A stretch of 64,000 nt of DNA from JAAYAY01 sp964563135 (GTDB lineage Bacteria; Planctomycetota; Planctomycetia; Pirellulales; Thermoguttaceae). A program made the position numbers and the translations under genes. Shown here piece after piece: positions 26,401 to 34,721 of this stretch. The stretch covers positions 13,471-77,470 of the forward strand of contig CAZLWV010000015.1 in assembly GCA_964563135.1 (NCBI GenBank). Direction: 5' to 3'. The notes under the pieces were generated by a model. It was not told the origin of the DNA, ran no database searches, and worked only from the letters and a program-made list of their open reading frames with translations. The stretch's first letter is position 1. Every line of letters starts with the position of its first letter.

Positions 26401-29400
26401 GCGAGCGGCTGGTGCAGACCCTGGAACTGGCAACCGGCCAGTCCGACGGCATTGGCCGGGTGAACGTGGTCCTGGAGCAGGGGGGCGAATATGTTCTTCG
26501 AGCCGAAGGCACCGACCGTTTCAACAACCCGATCTCTGCTCGATCCGATGTGACCGTCTCCGCCGATGACGATCAGACCCGCCTGCGGATCCTCGCCGAC
26601 CGCCACGCCTACCAAGTCGGCGACACGGCCGACCTGCCGCTCCACTGGCGCGGTGAGCCAGCCATGGCCCTCGTCACCTTCCGGGGCGCCAGGATTCTCG
26701 GGCACCAGTTCGTCGAGCTGAAGACGGGCCCCAACAAGCTGCCCGTCACCTTTGGCGCCGAGCTGGCTCCCAACTTCGAACTCTCCCTTGCCCTCATGTC
26801 CGACGGCGACCGAAAGGCCGGATCTACCGCATCCCACAGACGTTTCCACGAAGCCCGTTCATCGTTCGACGTTCGCCGCAGTCTTCTCGTCCGCATGGAA
26901 TGCCGGCGGGCCGGTGACGTGAAGCAGTGTCTGCAACCTGGCGACCAGCTTGAAGTGGATCTGACCACGACCGACCCGCAGGGCAAACCCGTGCCCGCCG
27001 AGGTCAGTCTGGCGATGATCGATCAGGCGTTGTTCGATCGCTTTCAGCAGGCGACTCCGTTGGATGCATTGACTGCCTTTCACGGCACCCCGCGTCTACC
27101 CCAGGTGCGAACCGAATCGAGCATCAACTTCCAGTACCGCCCGCAAACGGTTCTCGTCAATCCCCAGCTTCTCTCGGAACAGGAGCGAGTCGAGATCGCC
27201 CATCAGGAGGCAGAGACCCGTTCCGGAATCCCCGACAAGTCTGCTTCTGCCGAGTCTGCCACCGGCGGTGGATATGCAGGTGGGCTTGTCACCGAGGCCA
27301 CGGCTGGCGGCTCCCGCCACGGCGTGGAGGCCGCAGGAGGCTTTGGCGCCGTGGCGATGGGTGGAGCCCCTTCGTCTGCTGCCGCGTCGGTGCCGGCCGC
27401 CTCCACAGACCCGGCCGCCTCCGGCGACCCGTTCAGTACTCCGGAGCCCGGGGATCCGTTTGCGGAGGACGCCGCCGGGGCGGGCATCGACAGCGGAATC
27501 GATCCATCCAGGGGAGCGGTGCGGCAGTCTGACGCGATGCAGCGAACGGCGATCACCGAGGCTGGCGGTGATGAGCCATTCCACTGGCCTGTTTCCCAGT
27601 TGACCGCCTATTGGAACGGGGCCATTGTGACCGACGCCAACGGCCGAGCGAAAGTCACCATTCCCCTCCCCCAACAACCAGCCGCCTGGCGGCTCGTGGC
27701 CAAGGGGATCACCGTCGACACGCTCGTCGGCCTGGCAGAGGAGCCGCTTGTCGTCAAGAAGGATTTCTTCGGAGAGATGAAGCTGCCTCTGGCTTTCACT
27801 GACTGCGACATTGCCGAGATTCCGGTTTCCATCCACCACGATGCGCTCGCCAAGGCCCCGATCGAAGTGACTCTGAAGACCACAATCGGCGGGCGATCGC
27901 TTCAGGAGACCCAGAGGATCGAACCGACCGGCAAAGGCGTCACCGAGCTGGTTTTCCACCGCGAATTCCTTATCCCGGAAGGGAAGGATGTTGACCCGAA
28001 ATTGCCCCCAGGTTCCCTGCGTCGGATCGAGTTCGAACTCAACGTGAAGTCAGATGGGCAACAGGACCTGGTTCGCCGTACGGTGCCGCTCCTCCCTTTC
28101 GGCGCCGTTGTGTGCACCTCGCGCGGCGGTTCTGCCACAGGCGACACAACATCGTGGGTCGAGCCGCCCCGGTCCATGGCGCTCGCCTCCCCCAGCCTCC
28201 AGATCGTGATCGGTCCGACCGTTGAACGGAGCCTTCTGGATGCCATGCTCGACTCGCCGGTCACCGACGGGGCCGGCTCGTTCCTGCGTGCCTCGGCTGC
28301 CGAACGCGCTGCAACGGACCTCATGGCGGGCCTGGCCTTGCAGGACCTGCTTGCCAGGTCAGGCGGCTCCGATCGCCCTGAAATGCTCCAGCTCGACCGC
28401 CAGGTTCGTTCTGCGATCGCATCTCTGGTCGCCTGGCAGAATGATACTGGTGGCTGGAGTTGGGGCGGTGCCGGCGGGCCGGCCGATCCCGATGTGACCG
28501 CCCGGGTCGTCTGGGCCCTGAGCCTGGCGCGAACCGCCGGTTATGCCGTTCCCCCACCCGACTACGACCTCGCGGTGCGGCACGTGCGCGACCTGGCCAC
28601 GGCCACCGACAATGCCGACTACACCCATAAAGCCCTGTTCCTGCATGTCCTCACGCTCGCCGGTCAGGCCGATTTCAACTTGGCCAACCGCCTCCAACGA
28701 GTCCGCAACGAGCTTTCCACCTCGGCCCTCCTGCACCTCGTCTTGACCTTTGCCGCCATGGATCGCGATCCGGCTGCCGCGGAACTCCTGCAGATCGTGG
28801 CAGGCCGAGATCTTGACGGAGATGAATTCTCCTCAGCCCACGACGATCGTCCCTCCGCCGAACTCCGGACCCTCTATGCCTTGGCTCTGCAGGAGGTCTC
28901 TCCCGCCTCCGGCGAGGCAAGGAAGATGGTCGACTGGCTGCTGGCCAACCGCAGCGGGTGCCGCTGGGCTCCCGATTCCGCCACCGGCCCGGCCATGATG
29001 GCCCTCGGCCGCTGGTTCGGCCGCAACCGCTTCGAAACCGAGCAATACCGGCTCGATGTGTTCGTTGCCAATACCCAGGTCGGCAGGCTGGAAATCAATC
29101 CGTCGTCGACCTCGCAGGTGATCGATGTCCCGGCGTCGCTGATCGCCGATGGTCGCCAGGAAATCCGATTCCAGATGGCAGGGCGCGGGCAGTACACCTA
29201 CCAGTGCATCCTTACCGGGTTCGTTCCCGCCGGCGAGCTTCACTCCACGACCGACGCATGGGTTGCCCGGCGAATCTACGAACCGGCACAGCGGGAGGTG
29301 GATGGCCGCCCTGTCAAACGCGGATTCGAGCTCGTCGAAGCCGTCTCCACGACTTTCCGCAATCCCATTACCCAGCTCCCGGTCGGACGCCGCGCGATCG

Positions 29401-32288
29401 TGCAGATCGCCCTCCAGCGTCGCGCCGCCGATGCGGCGTCCCAAAGCCAGCCGGATTATCTCATCGTCGAGGAAACCATCCCTTCCGGCACCGAGGTGGT
29501 CGCCGACTCCGTTGCGGGCCCCTTCGACCGCTACGAGATCTCGCCTGGTGGAATCACTTTTTACGTCGGGCGGCAGCGGCAGTCTGGAGTCATTCGTTAC
29601 GAACTCCACGGCGTCCTGCCGGGCCAGTATCGAGCCGCTCCCACCCTCGTGCGTAATGCCCATCGGCCCGAACAGATGTCGGTAACCGAAGCCGCGTCTC
29701 TGGCGGTCATTCCCGCGGGGCAAGAGAGCATCGATCCTTACCGGCTCACCCCTGCGGAACTCCTTGAACTGGGCACCCACTACTACCAAAAGAAACAGTA
29801 TGAACAGGCGGCGAAACACCTCGGCGAACTGGTAGCCAACTGGTCGCTTCGCCCTGCCAACTATCAGAACGTGGTCAGCATGCTCCTGGATATTCATCTC
29901 CAGCTTGGGCCGCCCGAGGCAATCGTCCGTTACTTCGAAATCGTCTTCGAGCGCTGGCCGGACGAGGAGATCGCGTTCGAGAAGGTTCTCAAGATCGGCG
30001 CGGCCTACGAGCAGATGGGAGAATTCGAGCGGAGCTACGTGGCGTTCCGTGGAACGGTCGAGGGGCGGTTCATGAAGGAACTGAGCGTCGCAGGCTTTCT
30101 CGAGTCGCAAGACGAACTGCTCCGAAGTGTGCAGTTCGTCGAACGACTCCTCCAGGAGTATCCGTCCGAAGGCTACGCGGCTTCCGCAGCCGTGTCGCTC
30201 GCGCAACGAGTCTACTCTCGGGCCGCCGAGGTTGCCGACTCGCAGCGTTTGCGCGCGGACAGGGTCACCCGCATCGACCTTGTCCGTCGGGCGGCCGCCA
30301 TGTTCGACGATTTTCTGACCGTCTTTCCCGACGACCCCGCCGCCGACCGGGCTGCCTTCGCCCGGGCCAACGCCCTGCTGGAACTGGAAGATTACGGGCA
30401 GGCCGTTGCCGCATGCACTCGCTATGCGGCCCGCTATCCGCAGAGCGACCTCGTTGACAGTTTCTGGTACCTCATCGGCTACTGCCATTTCGCCGCGGGT
30501 CGCCACCAGGAAGCCATCGAGATGTGTCGCAAGGTTTCCGAGGCGTCCCACCTCGACAAGACGACCGGCCGCCCCGTCGAGGCCCGCAACAAGTGGCTGG
30601 CCATCTACATCCTCGGCCAGATCTACCACAGCCTGGACCAGCCCCAACAGGCGATCGAGCAGTACCGCCGAGTCGCCGATCGCTTCGACGATGCCCGCTC
30701 CTCGATCGACGATCTGCTCCGCAGACAGATTCGCCTCCCGGAACTGACGACCGCGGCGCCGGGCAACCCCGTGGAAATCGGTCTCGAATTCCGTAGTCTT
30801 GCATCCTGCGACGTCAAGGTCTACCGAATCGACCTCATGAAATTCGGCCTCGAGCGCCGCGATCTTGCCGGCATCTCCCAGGTCAACCTCGCCGGCGTAC
30901 GGCCGCGACATGAGGAACACGTTTCCCTCGGTGACGGGCAGGACTACCGCGATCGGACCCACAAGCTGACCCTCCCTCTCAAGGAAGAAGGTGCCTACCT
31001 CGTCGTCTGTCGCGGCGACGACCTCTACGCCAGCGGCCTGGTGCTCGTTTCGCCGCTGTCGCTGGCTGTCCACCAGGACATGCAGTCTGGCGAAGTCCGG
31101 GCCACGGTGAAGAACACAGCCGAGAACCGCTGCGAGCGAGGGGTGCATGTCAAGGTCATCGGCGGCCGCAACGCCGAGTTCGTTTCCGGCTCGACTGACT
31201 TCCGTGGAGTCTTCACGGCCCAGGGGATCCAGGGGCCCGCCACGGTAATCGCTTTCGTCGAACCGTCCCGCTACGCCCTCCATCGCGGCGTCGAGAACGA
31301 ATCCCGGACCGGCGCCGGCGCGCTGACGGGCATTGCCGCCGTGGCCGCCAGAAGACTGTTGTCGGCCGGCATCCAGGAGCCTCCGCCTGCGCCCGTCGTT
31401 GCCGGCAGGAGCGTTGGCGCCAACACTGCGGAGCAACGGATCAAGGTGGCGCTCAACATGCCAACGACCATCAACCTGAAAGATACCTCCCTCCGCGAAG
31501 TTGTCGCATGGATCGGCCGTGCGCACGGCATCAATATCCAGATCGACACCCGCGCGATGGAAGACGTGGGCTTCTCCCCTGACGACGAACTTGTCACCAC
31601 CAGCCTCACCGGCGTGTCGCTCAGATCGGCGTTGCGATTGATCCTCGAACAGCACGACTTGACCTATGTGATCCGCGACGAAGTCCTGATGATTACCACA
31701 CCGGAAGAGGCGGACAACCAGTTGGTGACCAGGCTCTACCCGGTTACCGATATGGTGCGTTTCAAGGATCCGTCGGGCGAGATCTGGGCCGACTACGACA
31801 CGCTGATTTCACTGATTCTTTCGACGATCGATCCGGAATCATGGGAAGAAGTCGGCGGACCCGGCTCGATCGCAGCCATGCCGTATCAGGGGACCGAGGT
31901 TGTGACCATCCGTCAGACGGATGACGCTCACGACCAAGTCGCCTCACTCCTGGCCAGCATGCGGGCCATGGCGGAGCCCCGCAACGGCGACGAACCGCCG
32001 ATCCGCAAACGTCCCGAGGGCCCGGACAGCATGTACGGTGGTATCGGCGGCAGCGCGGACGGTGGCATGAGGGGCATGGGTGGTATGGGCGGCGGTATGG
32101 GCGGCGGTATGACGAGTGTGGCCGGCGGAGAGCGGGAAGGCCGCGCCGCCTCATCTGGCCAGAAGACGGATCTCCTCCAAGAACTCCAGGAGACCAACCG
32201 CGAACTTCAAGGCGAACAGACCAAACAGCTCGACAAGATGTACAAGGAAGGGGGCGCCATGGGCGGCATGGGAAGCGGATTCTTCTAG
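23454..32288 (+). CDS. Giant secreted TPR / alpha-2-macroglobulin-like / TPR / STN protein
   Basis: 2944 residues. ATG 23454 follows GGGAGG and gives a signal peptide (RTFLVITLLLVSWSALQEADA). Order: TPRs (about 65-535); macroglobulin-like domains (about 545-1240; GYLHTDRPAYRAGQEVHFRG near 735); a Gly/Ala/Pro-rich stretch (about 1256-1363); a macroglobulin core (KDFFGEMKLPLAFTDCD near 1436); an alpha-toroid thioester-type domain (about 1590-1880; NDTGGWSWGG near 1662) with no CxEQ thioester motif; more TPRs (about 2095-2420); a second macroglobulin-like region; an STN/secretin-N-like domain (about 2660-2835; INLKDTSLREVVAWIG); and a Gly/Met-rich tail. Bacterial macroglobulins are usually periplasmic protease traps next to pbpC; neither pbpC nor the thioester is here. 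Possible role in envelope assembly or protein trapping, inferred only. Confidence 0.9.
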   Translation: MLRSGRWSLRTFLVITLLLVSWSALQEADAAEPVDDRPAADSEKRTPTALQPLAPPIDDSTGQLLQDRNYEESLRAIEEAMARQETPVDYLMYLKGRALLLQGKYAEAIQVFRSLETSHSGSPWQRRARFDAAQASARQRDYQAAEAIYRREAEYLFSADRKQQIADIYLEFAHALFTPEGDQTKPDYQKALESCLAALDAGPKPDKRVEIEMLLARCRQELGDHGAAVSDYARLIATYPESDMVVDARFRMGQCQLADKKLAEARRTWEDLLAAHADSNSPRLAEAAFRLAETWGIPEPPNAVALDLGVASLRSFLERFPNHENVAKAHLWIGQSYVHQQRFTDAVDCLQKLLAAAQFAASDHAAQARNLLGQSFQLQEKYDDAIRVWREFLSVHTADEHWSEVQQAIINTEYLRADKHYRGEDFEKAREGFDKFLAQYPLDQRCPKILLLLGEIAHRQAKWTDAIAAWKRVISKYPEHPEAGDAQFRIAETLEQDLHQFKDALQAYGEVKTGPRQSEAGQSLLRLREKHLTVVTERVFRTDEPARLKLATRNIETVTVRAYPIDIETYFRKMHRAPGVEQLDIGLIDPDKQVEFPIPGYEKYREIQSTIELPFPETAPGVMAVTVGTRGLEATTLAIRSNLDVIIQSSRDEVLVFAENMLTGKAWPDVRLLVSDGTKLLAEGKSGGDGVFRQAFKQLADTENVCVLAIHGDHIASSSLGLEGLTVAQGLADEGYLHTDRPAYRAGQEVHFRGWIRRAQDDKYMADEGRKCTLRVFDVRNRMLHQHDLVLSRFGTFHASFVLPATCPQGAYRFLVQDENDRTYTGTFLVEEYRIQPIRLVVDCPGRVYYRGETIEGTIRAEYHYGAPVAGQEVRYGLAGGEIRTAVTDGDGKVEFSISTREFLESQPLALEISLPQQNVTTTAAFYLATQGYSIAISTPRPVVLSGESFEVTLETITPEGKPLAQPLLLKVFQRMTIAGNAGERLVQTLELATGQSDGIGRVNVVLEQGGEYVLRAEGTDRFNNPISARSDVTVSADDDQTRLRILADRHAYQVGDTADLPLHWRGEPAMALVTFRGARILGHQFVELKTGPNKLPVTFGAELAPNFELSLALMSDGDRKAGSTASHRRFHEARSSFDVRRSLLVRMECRRAGDVKQCLQPGDQLEVDLTTTDPQGKPVPAEVSLAMIDQALFDRFQQATPLDALTAFHGTPRLPQVRTESSINFQYRPQTVLVNPQLLSEQERVEIAHQEAETRSGIPDKSASAESATGGGYAGGLVTEATAGGSRHGVEAAGGFGAVAMGGAPSSAAASVPAASTDPAASGDPFSTPEPGDPFAEDAAGAGIDSGIDPSRGAVRQSDAMQRTAITEAGGDEPFHWPVSQLTAYWNGAIVTDANGRAKVTIPLPQQPAAWRLVAKGITVDTLVGLAEEPLVVKKDFFGEMKLPLAFTDCDIAEIPVSIHHDALAKAPIEVTLKTTIGGRSLQETQRIEPTGKGVTELVFHREFLIPEGKDVDPKLPPGSLRRIEFELNVKSDGQQDLVRRTVPLLPFGAVVCTSRGGSATGDTTSWVEPPRSMALASPSLQIVIGPTVERSLLDAMLDSPVTDGAGSFLRASAAERAATDLMAGLALQDLLARSGGSDRPEMLQLDRQVRSAIASLVAWQNDTGGWSWGGAGGPADPDVTARVVWALSLARTAGYAVPPPDYDLAVRHVRDLATATDNADYTHKALFLHVLTLAGQADFNLANRLQRVRNELSTSALLHLVLTFAAMDRDPAAAELLQIVAGRDLDGDEFSSAHDDRPSAELRTLYALALQEVSPASGEARKMVDWLLANRSGCRWAPDSATGPAMMALGRWFGRNRFETEQYRLDVFVANTQVGRLEINPSSTSQVIDVPASLIADGRQEIRFQMAGRGQYTYQCILTGFVPAGELHSTTDAWVARRIYEPAQREVDGRPVKRGFELVEAVSTTFRNPITQLPVGRRAIVQIALQRRAADAASQSQPDYLIVEETIPSGTEVVADSVAGPFDRYEISPGGITFYVGRQRQSGVIRYELHGVLPGQYRAAPTLVRNAHRPEQMSVTEAASLAVIPAGQESIDPYRLTPAELLELGTHYYQKKQYEQAAKHLGELVANWSLRPANYQNVVSMLLDIHLQLGPPEAIVRYFEIVFERWPDEEIAFEKVLKIGAAYEQMGEFERSYVAFRGTVEGRFMKELSVAGFLESQDELLRSVQFVERLLQEYPSEGYAASAAVSLAQRVYSRAAEVADSQRLRADRVTRIDLVRRAAAMFDDFLTVFPDDPAADRAAFARANALLELEDYGQAVAACTRYAARYPQSDLVDSFWYLIGYCHFAAGRHQEAIEMCRKVSEASHLDKTTGRPVEARNKWLAIYILGQIYHSLDQPQQAIEQYRRVADRFDDARSSIDDLLRRQIRLPELTTAAPGNPVEIGLEFRSLASCDVKVYRIDLMKFGLERRDLAGISQVNLAGVRPRHEEHVSLGDGQDYRDRTHKLTLPLKEEGAYLVVCRGDDLYASGLVLVSPLSLAVHQDMQSGEVRATVKNTAENRCERGVHVKVIGGRNAEFVSGSTDFRGVFTAQGIQGPATVIAFVEPSRYALHRGVENESRTGAGALTGIAAVAARRLLSAGIQEPPPAPVVAGRSVGANTAEQRIKVALNMPTTINLKDTSLREVVAWIGRAHGINIQIDTRAMEDVGFSPDDELVTTSLTGVSLRSALRLILEQHDLTYVIRDEVLMITTPEEADNQLVTRLYPVTDMVRFKDPSGEIWADYDTLISLILSTIDPESWEEVGGPGSIAAMPYQGTEVVTIRQTDDAHDQVASLLASMRAMAEPRNGDEPPIRKRPEGPDSMYGGIGGSADGGMRGMGGMGGGMGGGMTSVAGGEREGRAASSGQKTDLLQELQETNRELQGEQTKQLDKMYKEGGAMGGMGSGFF

Positions 32289-32440
32289 CAACTCCAGCCT
32301 CACCGCGTCACGATAGGCCGACCAGTAAACGCGTGTTCGCATGGAACCCGAAGGCCCAACACAGCCCCGACGACGAAGATGTCAACCGCATGCTCACCTG
32401 CTCCATGCGTCGGCCCTGGACGTTGTGAAGGAGGCACGGC

Positions 32441-32860
32441 TCAGTCCACGGCATCGAAGGCGTTGCGGATATGCTCGATTCGGGGGCGACGCCCGTCCGG
32501 CCAGGTGATGGCAACGACGTCGAAACGGGCAGCGCAATTCAGCAGACGGTGGCGTTTCAGGTATGCTGTGGCCAGCCGGGTGAGGCGGCGCTGCTTCGCC
32601 AGATCGACGGCCTCAAGAGGATGTCCCTGCTGGGCCGACTGGCGCGTTTTCACTTCGACGAAGACCACCGTGCGACCGTCAACTGCCACCAGGTCCAGTT
32701 CGCCCAGAGCGGTGCGTACCCCGCGTCCGACGATGCGGAACCCCTGACGCCGAAGATAACGGGCCGCCAATCGTTCGCCCCGTTGCCCAAGCGTCCCGCG
32801 GGGCGTACGAGCCGAAACCCAGTCGATCAAGCCTTGAAAGAAATCCGCCAAAGGACTCAT
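32441..32860 (-). CDS. YraN/UPF0102 family nuclease-like protein
   Basis: Small protein of the UPF0102 family with a Holliday-junction-resolvase/restriction-like fold. LGQRGERLAARYLRRQGF, GELDLVAVD (53-61) and FVEVKTRQS (68-76; the ExK catalytic-type motif) are characteristic. ATG 32860 gives 139 residues; a GTG at 32929 would add 23 residues without family sequence. Cellular role unknown. It sits downstream of rplS-trmD, a frequent arrangement (rplS-rnhB-yraN in other bacteria; rnhB is absent here). Confidence 0.9.
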   Translation of the reverse strand: MSPLADFFQGLIDWVSARTPRGTLGQRGERLAARYLRRQGFRIVGRGVRTALGELDLVAVDGRTVVFVEVKTRQSAQQGHPLEAVDLAKQRRLTRLATAYLKRHRLLNCAARFDVVAITWPDGRRPRIEHIRNAFDAVD

Positions 32861-32983
32861 GCCGGACCTGCTGCAGATTTGCTCCGGCGCCGAGACCCCG
32901 ACCGCGCAGCCCCCAACCGCACTCCACACCCGGTCGCCGTCGCGCTCGAAAGCGACGGCGACCCGCCGTGAAACAGATTAGAG

Positions 32984-33406
32984 CTACTCGGCGCTCGCCG
33001 CCGCCTGGCGCTTGCGTCCGCGGCGTTTGGTCTTGGGCGCCTCGTCGGTCTTGCGGTCGACACGGCGTTCCTTGAGACGAACGGCCTTGCCGACCCGGTC
33101 GCGGAGGAAGTACAGCTTCGCCCGGCGGACGACCGCCGAACGTGTCACCACGATGTCGGCGATTCTCGGCGAATGAAGGGGGAACTTCCGCTCCACGCCC
33201 TCACCCTGCACAATCCGACGGACGGTGAACATCTCACGGGTCCCGGATCCGCTGCGGGCAATAACGATTCCGCTGAAGATCTGGATGCGTTTCTTGTCAC
33301 CTTCCAGAATCTCGCAGTGCACATCAACCGTGTCGCCGATCTGGAACTTCGGGACTTCGGCCTTCATGCTGGTCTTCTCGACCAGGTTCATCAACTGTTG
33401 ACTCAT
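32984..33406 (-). CDS. rplS: 50S ribosomal protein L19
   Basis: Protein at the subunit interface. Conserved segments are PKFQIGDTVDVHCEILEG, RIQIFSGIVIARSGSG, FTVRRIVQGEGVERKFPLHS and RRAKLYFLRDRVGKAVR. ATG 33406 follows a GAGG; the longer frame to 33466 lacks homology. A basic tail of about 30 residues (RKTDEAPKTKRRGRKRQ) goes beyond the usual ~115-residue core. Confidence 0.97.
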   Translation of the reverse strand: MSQQLMNLVEKTSMKAEVPKFQIGDTVDVHCEILEGDKKRIQIFSGIVIARSGSGTREMFTVRRIVQGEGVERKFPLHSPRIADIVVTRSAVVRRAKLYFLRDRVGKAVRLKERRVDRKTDEAPKTKRRGRKRQAAASAE

Positions 33407-33508
33407 ATCGTCGTCCTCACTTTGCGCCATCGCGCGTGGCCAATAAGCCGCCAACAGAGCCATCAAATGTGTTGCCCGAGGAATACCCCTCGTTCTGTCG
33501 GGGCTCTT

Positions 33509-34219
33509 TCATTCTCTGATGTCTTTTGAGCCATCCGGCCCGAGCAGATCCGCTCGGCGCTGTTCGGTTCGGATTCGGCTGTCCTGCTGCCGCCACCTGG
33601 CGATCTCTTCGTGGTTTCCGCTGAACAGCACGGGTGGCACTTCCAGGCCGCGATAGGTCCTGGGCCGTGTGTACTGCGCACATTCGAGCCAGCCGTCCTC
33701 CGTGGAAAAAGAGTCGTCGGCACTCGATTGTTCGTCGCCCAACACTCCCGGCACCAGCCGAATCACGGCATCGATTATCACCATGGCGGCCGTCTCACCG
33801 CCGTTGAGGACGAAATCCCCCACAGAGATCTCGTCCGGTTGGAGGATTTCGCGGATACGTTCGTCGAAACCCTCGTAGCGCCCGCAGAGCAACAGGATCC
33901 GCTCGTGCCTGGCAAGTTCTCCCGCCAGTGGCTGGTCGAAACGCCGCCCTTGAGGGGTGAGCATGACCAGGTGTCCGGCATCGCTGGTTTGCCGCCGTAT
34001 CGTCTCGACGCTGGGTACGACCGTGTCGACCCTGAGCACCATGCCGGGCCCGCCGCCAAACGGCCGATCGTCGACCGATCGATGGCGGTCCGTGGCCCAA
34101 TCGCGCATATTGTGGCGATGGACCTCAACCAGGCCCCGCTGGATGGCCAGCTTCAAGACGCTCGAGCCAACATATCCGTCGAGAATCTCGGGAAACAGGG
34201 TCACGACGTCGAAACGCAT
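33509..34219 (-). CDS. trmD: tRNA (guanine-N1)-methyltransferase
   Basis: SPOUT methyltransferase that makes m1G37 in tRNA to prevent frameshifting. MRFDVVTLFPEIL, DDRPFGGGPGMVL, the knot sequence LLLCGRYEGFDERI and ISVGDFVLNGGE, and the C-terminal YTRPRTYRGLEVPPVLFSGNH are all present. Length 236. It starts 9 nt after rpsP, so the two are coupled. Confidence 0.98.
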   Translation of the reverse strand: MRFDVVTLFPEILDGYVGSSVLKLAIQRGLVEVHRHNMRDWATDRHRSVDDRPFGGGPGMVLRVDTVVPSVETIRRQTSDAGHLVMLTPQGRRFDQPLAGELARHERILLLCGRYEGFDERIREILQPDEISVGDFVLNGGETAAMVIIDAVIRLVPGVLGDEQSSADDSFSTEDGWLECAQYTRPRTYRGLEVPPVLFSGNHEEIARWRQQDSRIRTEQRRADLLGPDGSKDIRE

Positions 34220-34228
34220 CGTCGGGCC

Positions 34229-34666
34229 CTACTGGTCTCCGCCTTCTCCGCTCACGGCCTCGGCCTGCGGATCCGCAGGGGCGGACGCTGCTGGGGCGTC
34301 GCCGGTCGGAGCCTCCTTCTTTCGCGGCGCCGGTTTCGGGAAATCGGTGCGGGGTTCCGGACGCCGGCGCGACTGGGCCAGCCGATCCAGGGCTCGCTGC
34401 TGTTCCTCGACATGCGTCCCTTCCGCACCGTACTTCTTGATCAGCGCACTGACCTTCTCGCTCGGCGAGGCACCCACGCTCAGCCAGTACTGGATGCGTT
34501 CCTTGTTGAGGATCGCTCGCGCATTGGTTTCCGGAACCAGCGGATCGTAGGTACCCAATTCTTCGAGCACGCGTCCATCTCGCGCGCTGCGCGAATCCAT
34601 CGCGCAGATGCGGTAGAATGGTCGGTGCCGACGCCCAAACTTCTTCATACGAATTCGAACAGCCAC
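34229..34666 (-). CDS. rpsP: 30S ribosomal protein S16
   Basis: Residues 1-85 are the S16 core (AVRIRMKKFGRRHRPFYRIC, GRVLEELGTYDPL, RIQYWLSVGASPSEKV). A Pro/Ala-rich tail of about 50 residues ending SGEGGDQ makes it 145 residues instead of the usual ~80-90. It sits 55 nt after ffh and 9 nt before trmD, the classic ffh-rpsP-trmD-rplS order. Confidence 0.98.
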   Translation of the reverse strand: MAVRIRMKKFGRRHRPFYRICAMDSRSARDGRVLEELGTYDPLVPETNARAILNKERIQYWLSVGASPSEKVSALIKKYGAEGTHVEEQQRALDRLAQSRRRPEPRTDFPKPAPRKKEAPTGDAPAASAPADPQAEAVSGEGGDQ

Positions 34667-34721
34667 GTACTACTCCTCGTGATGCTGTAGTCTCAAGAAC
34701 CTTGGTTTCAACCGCTACAGT

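Noticed and set aside
24762..26849. 695-codon minus frame inside the giant gene
   Set aside because: Antisense shadow; the plus frame has a signal peptide, TPR and macroglobulin sequence throughout.
28833..31655. 940-codon minus frame inside the giant gene
   Set aside because: Same reason as above; antisense composition artefact.
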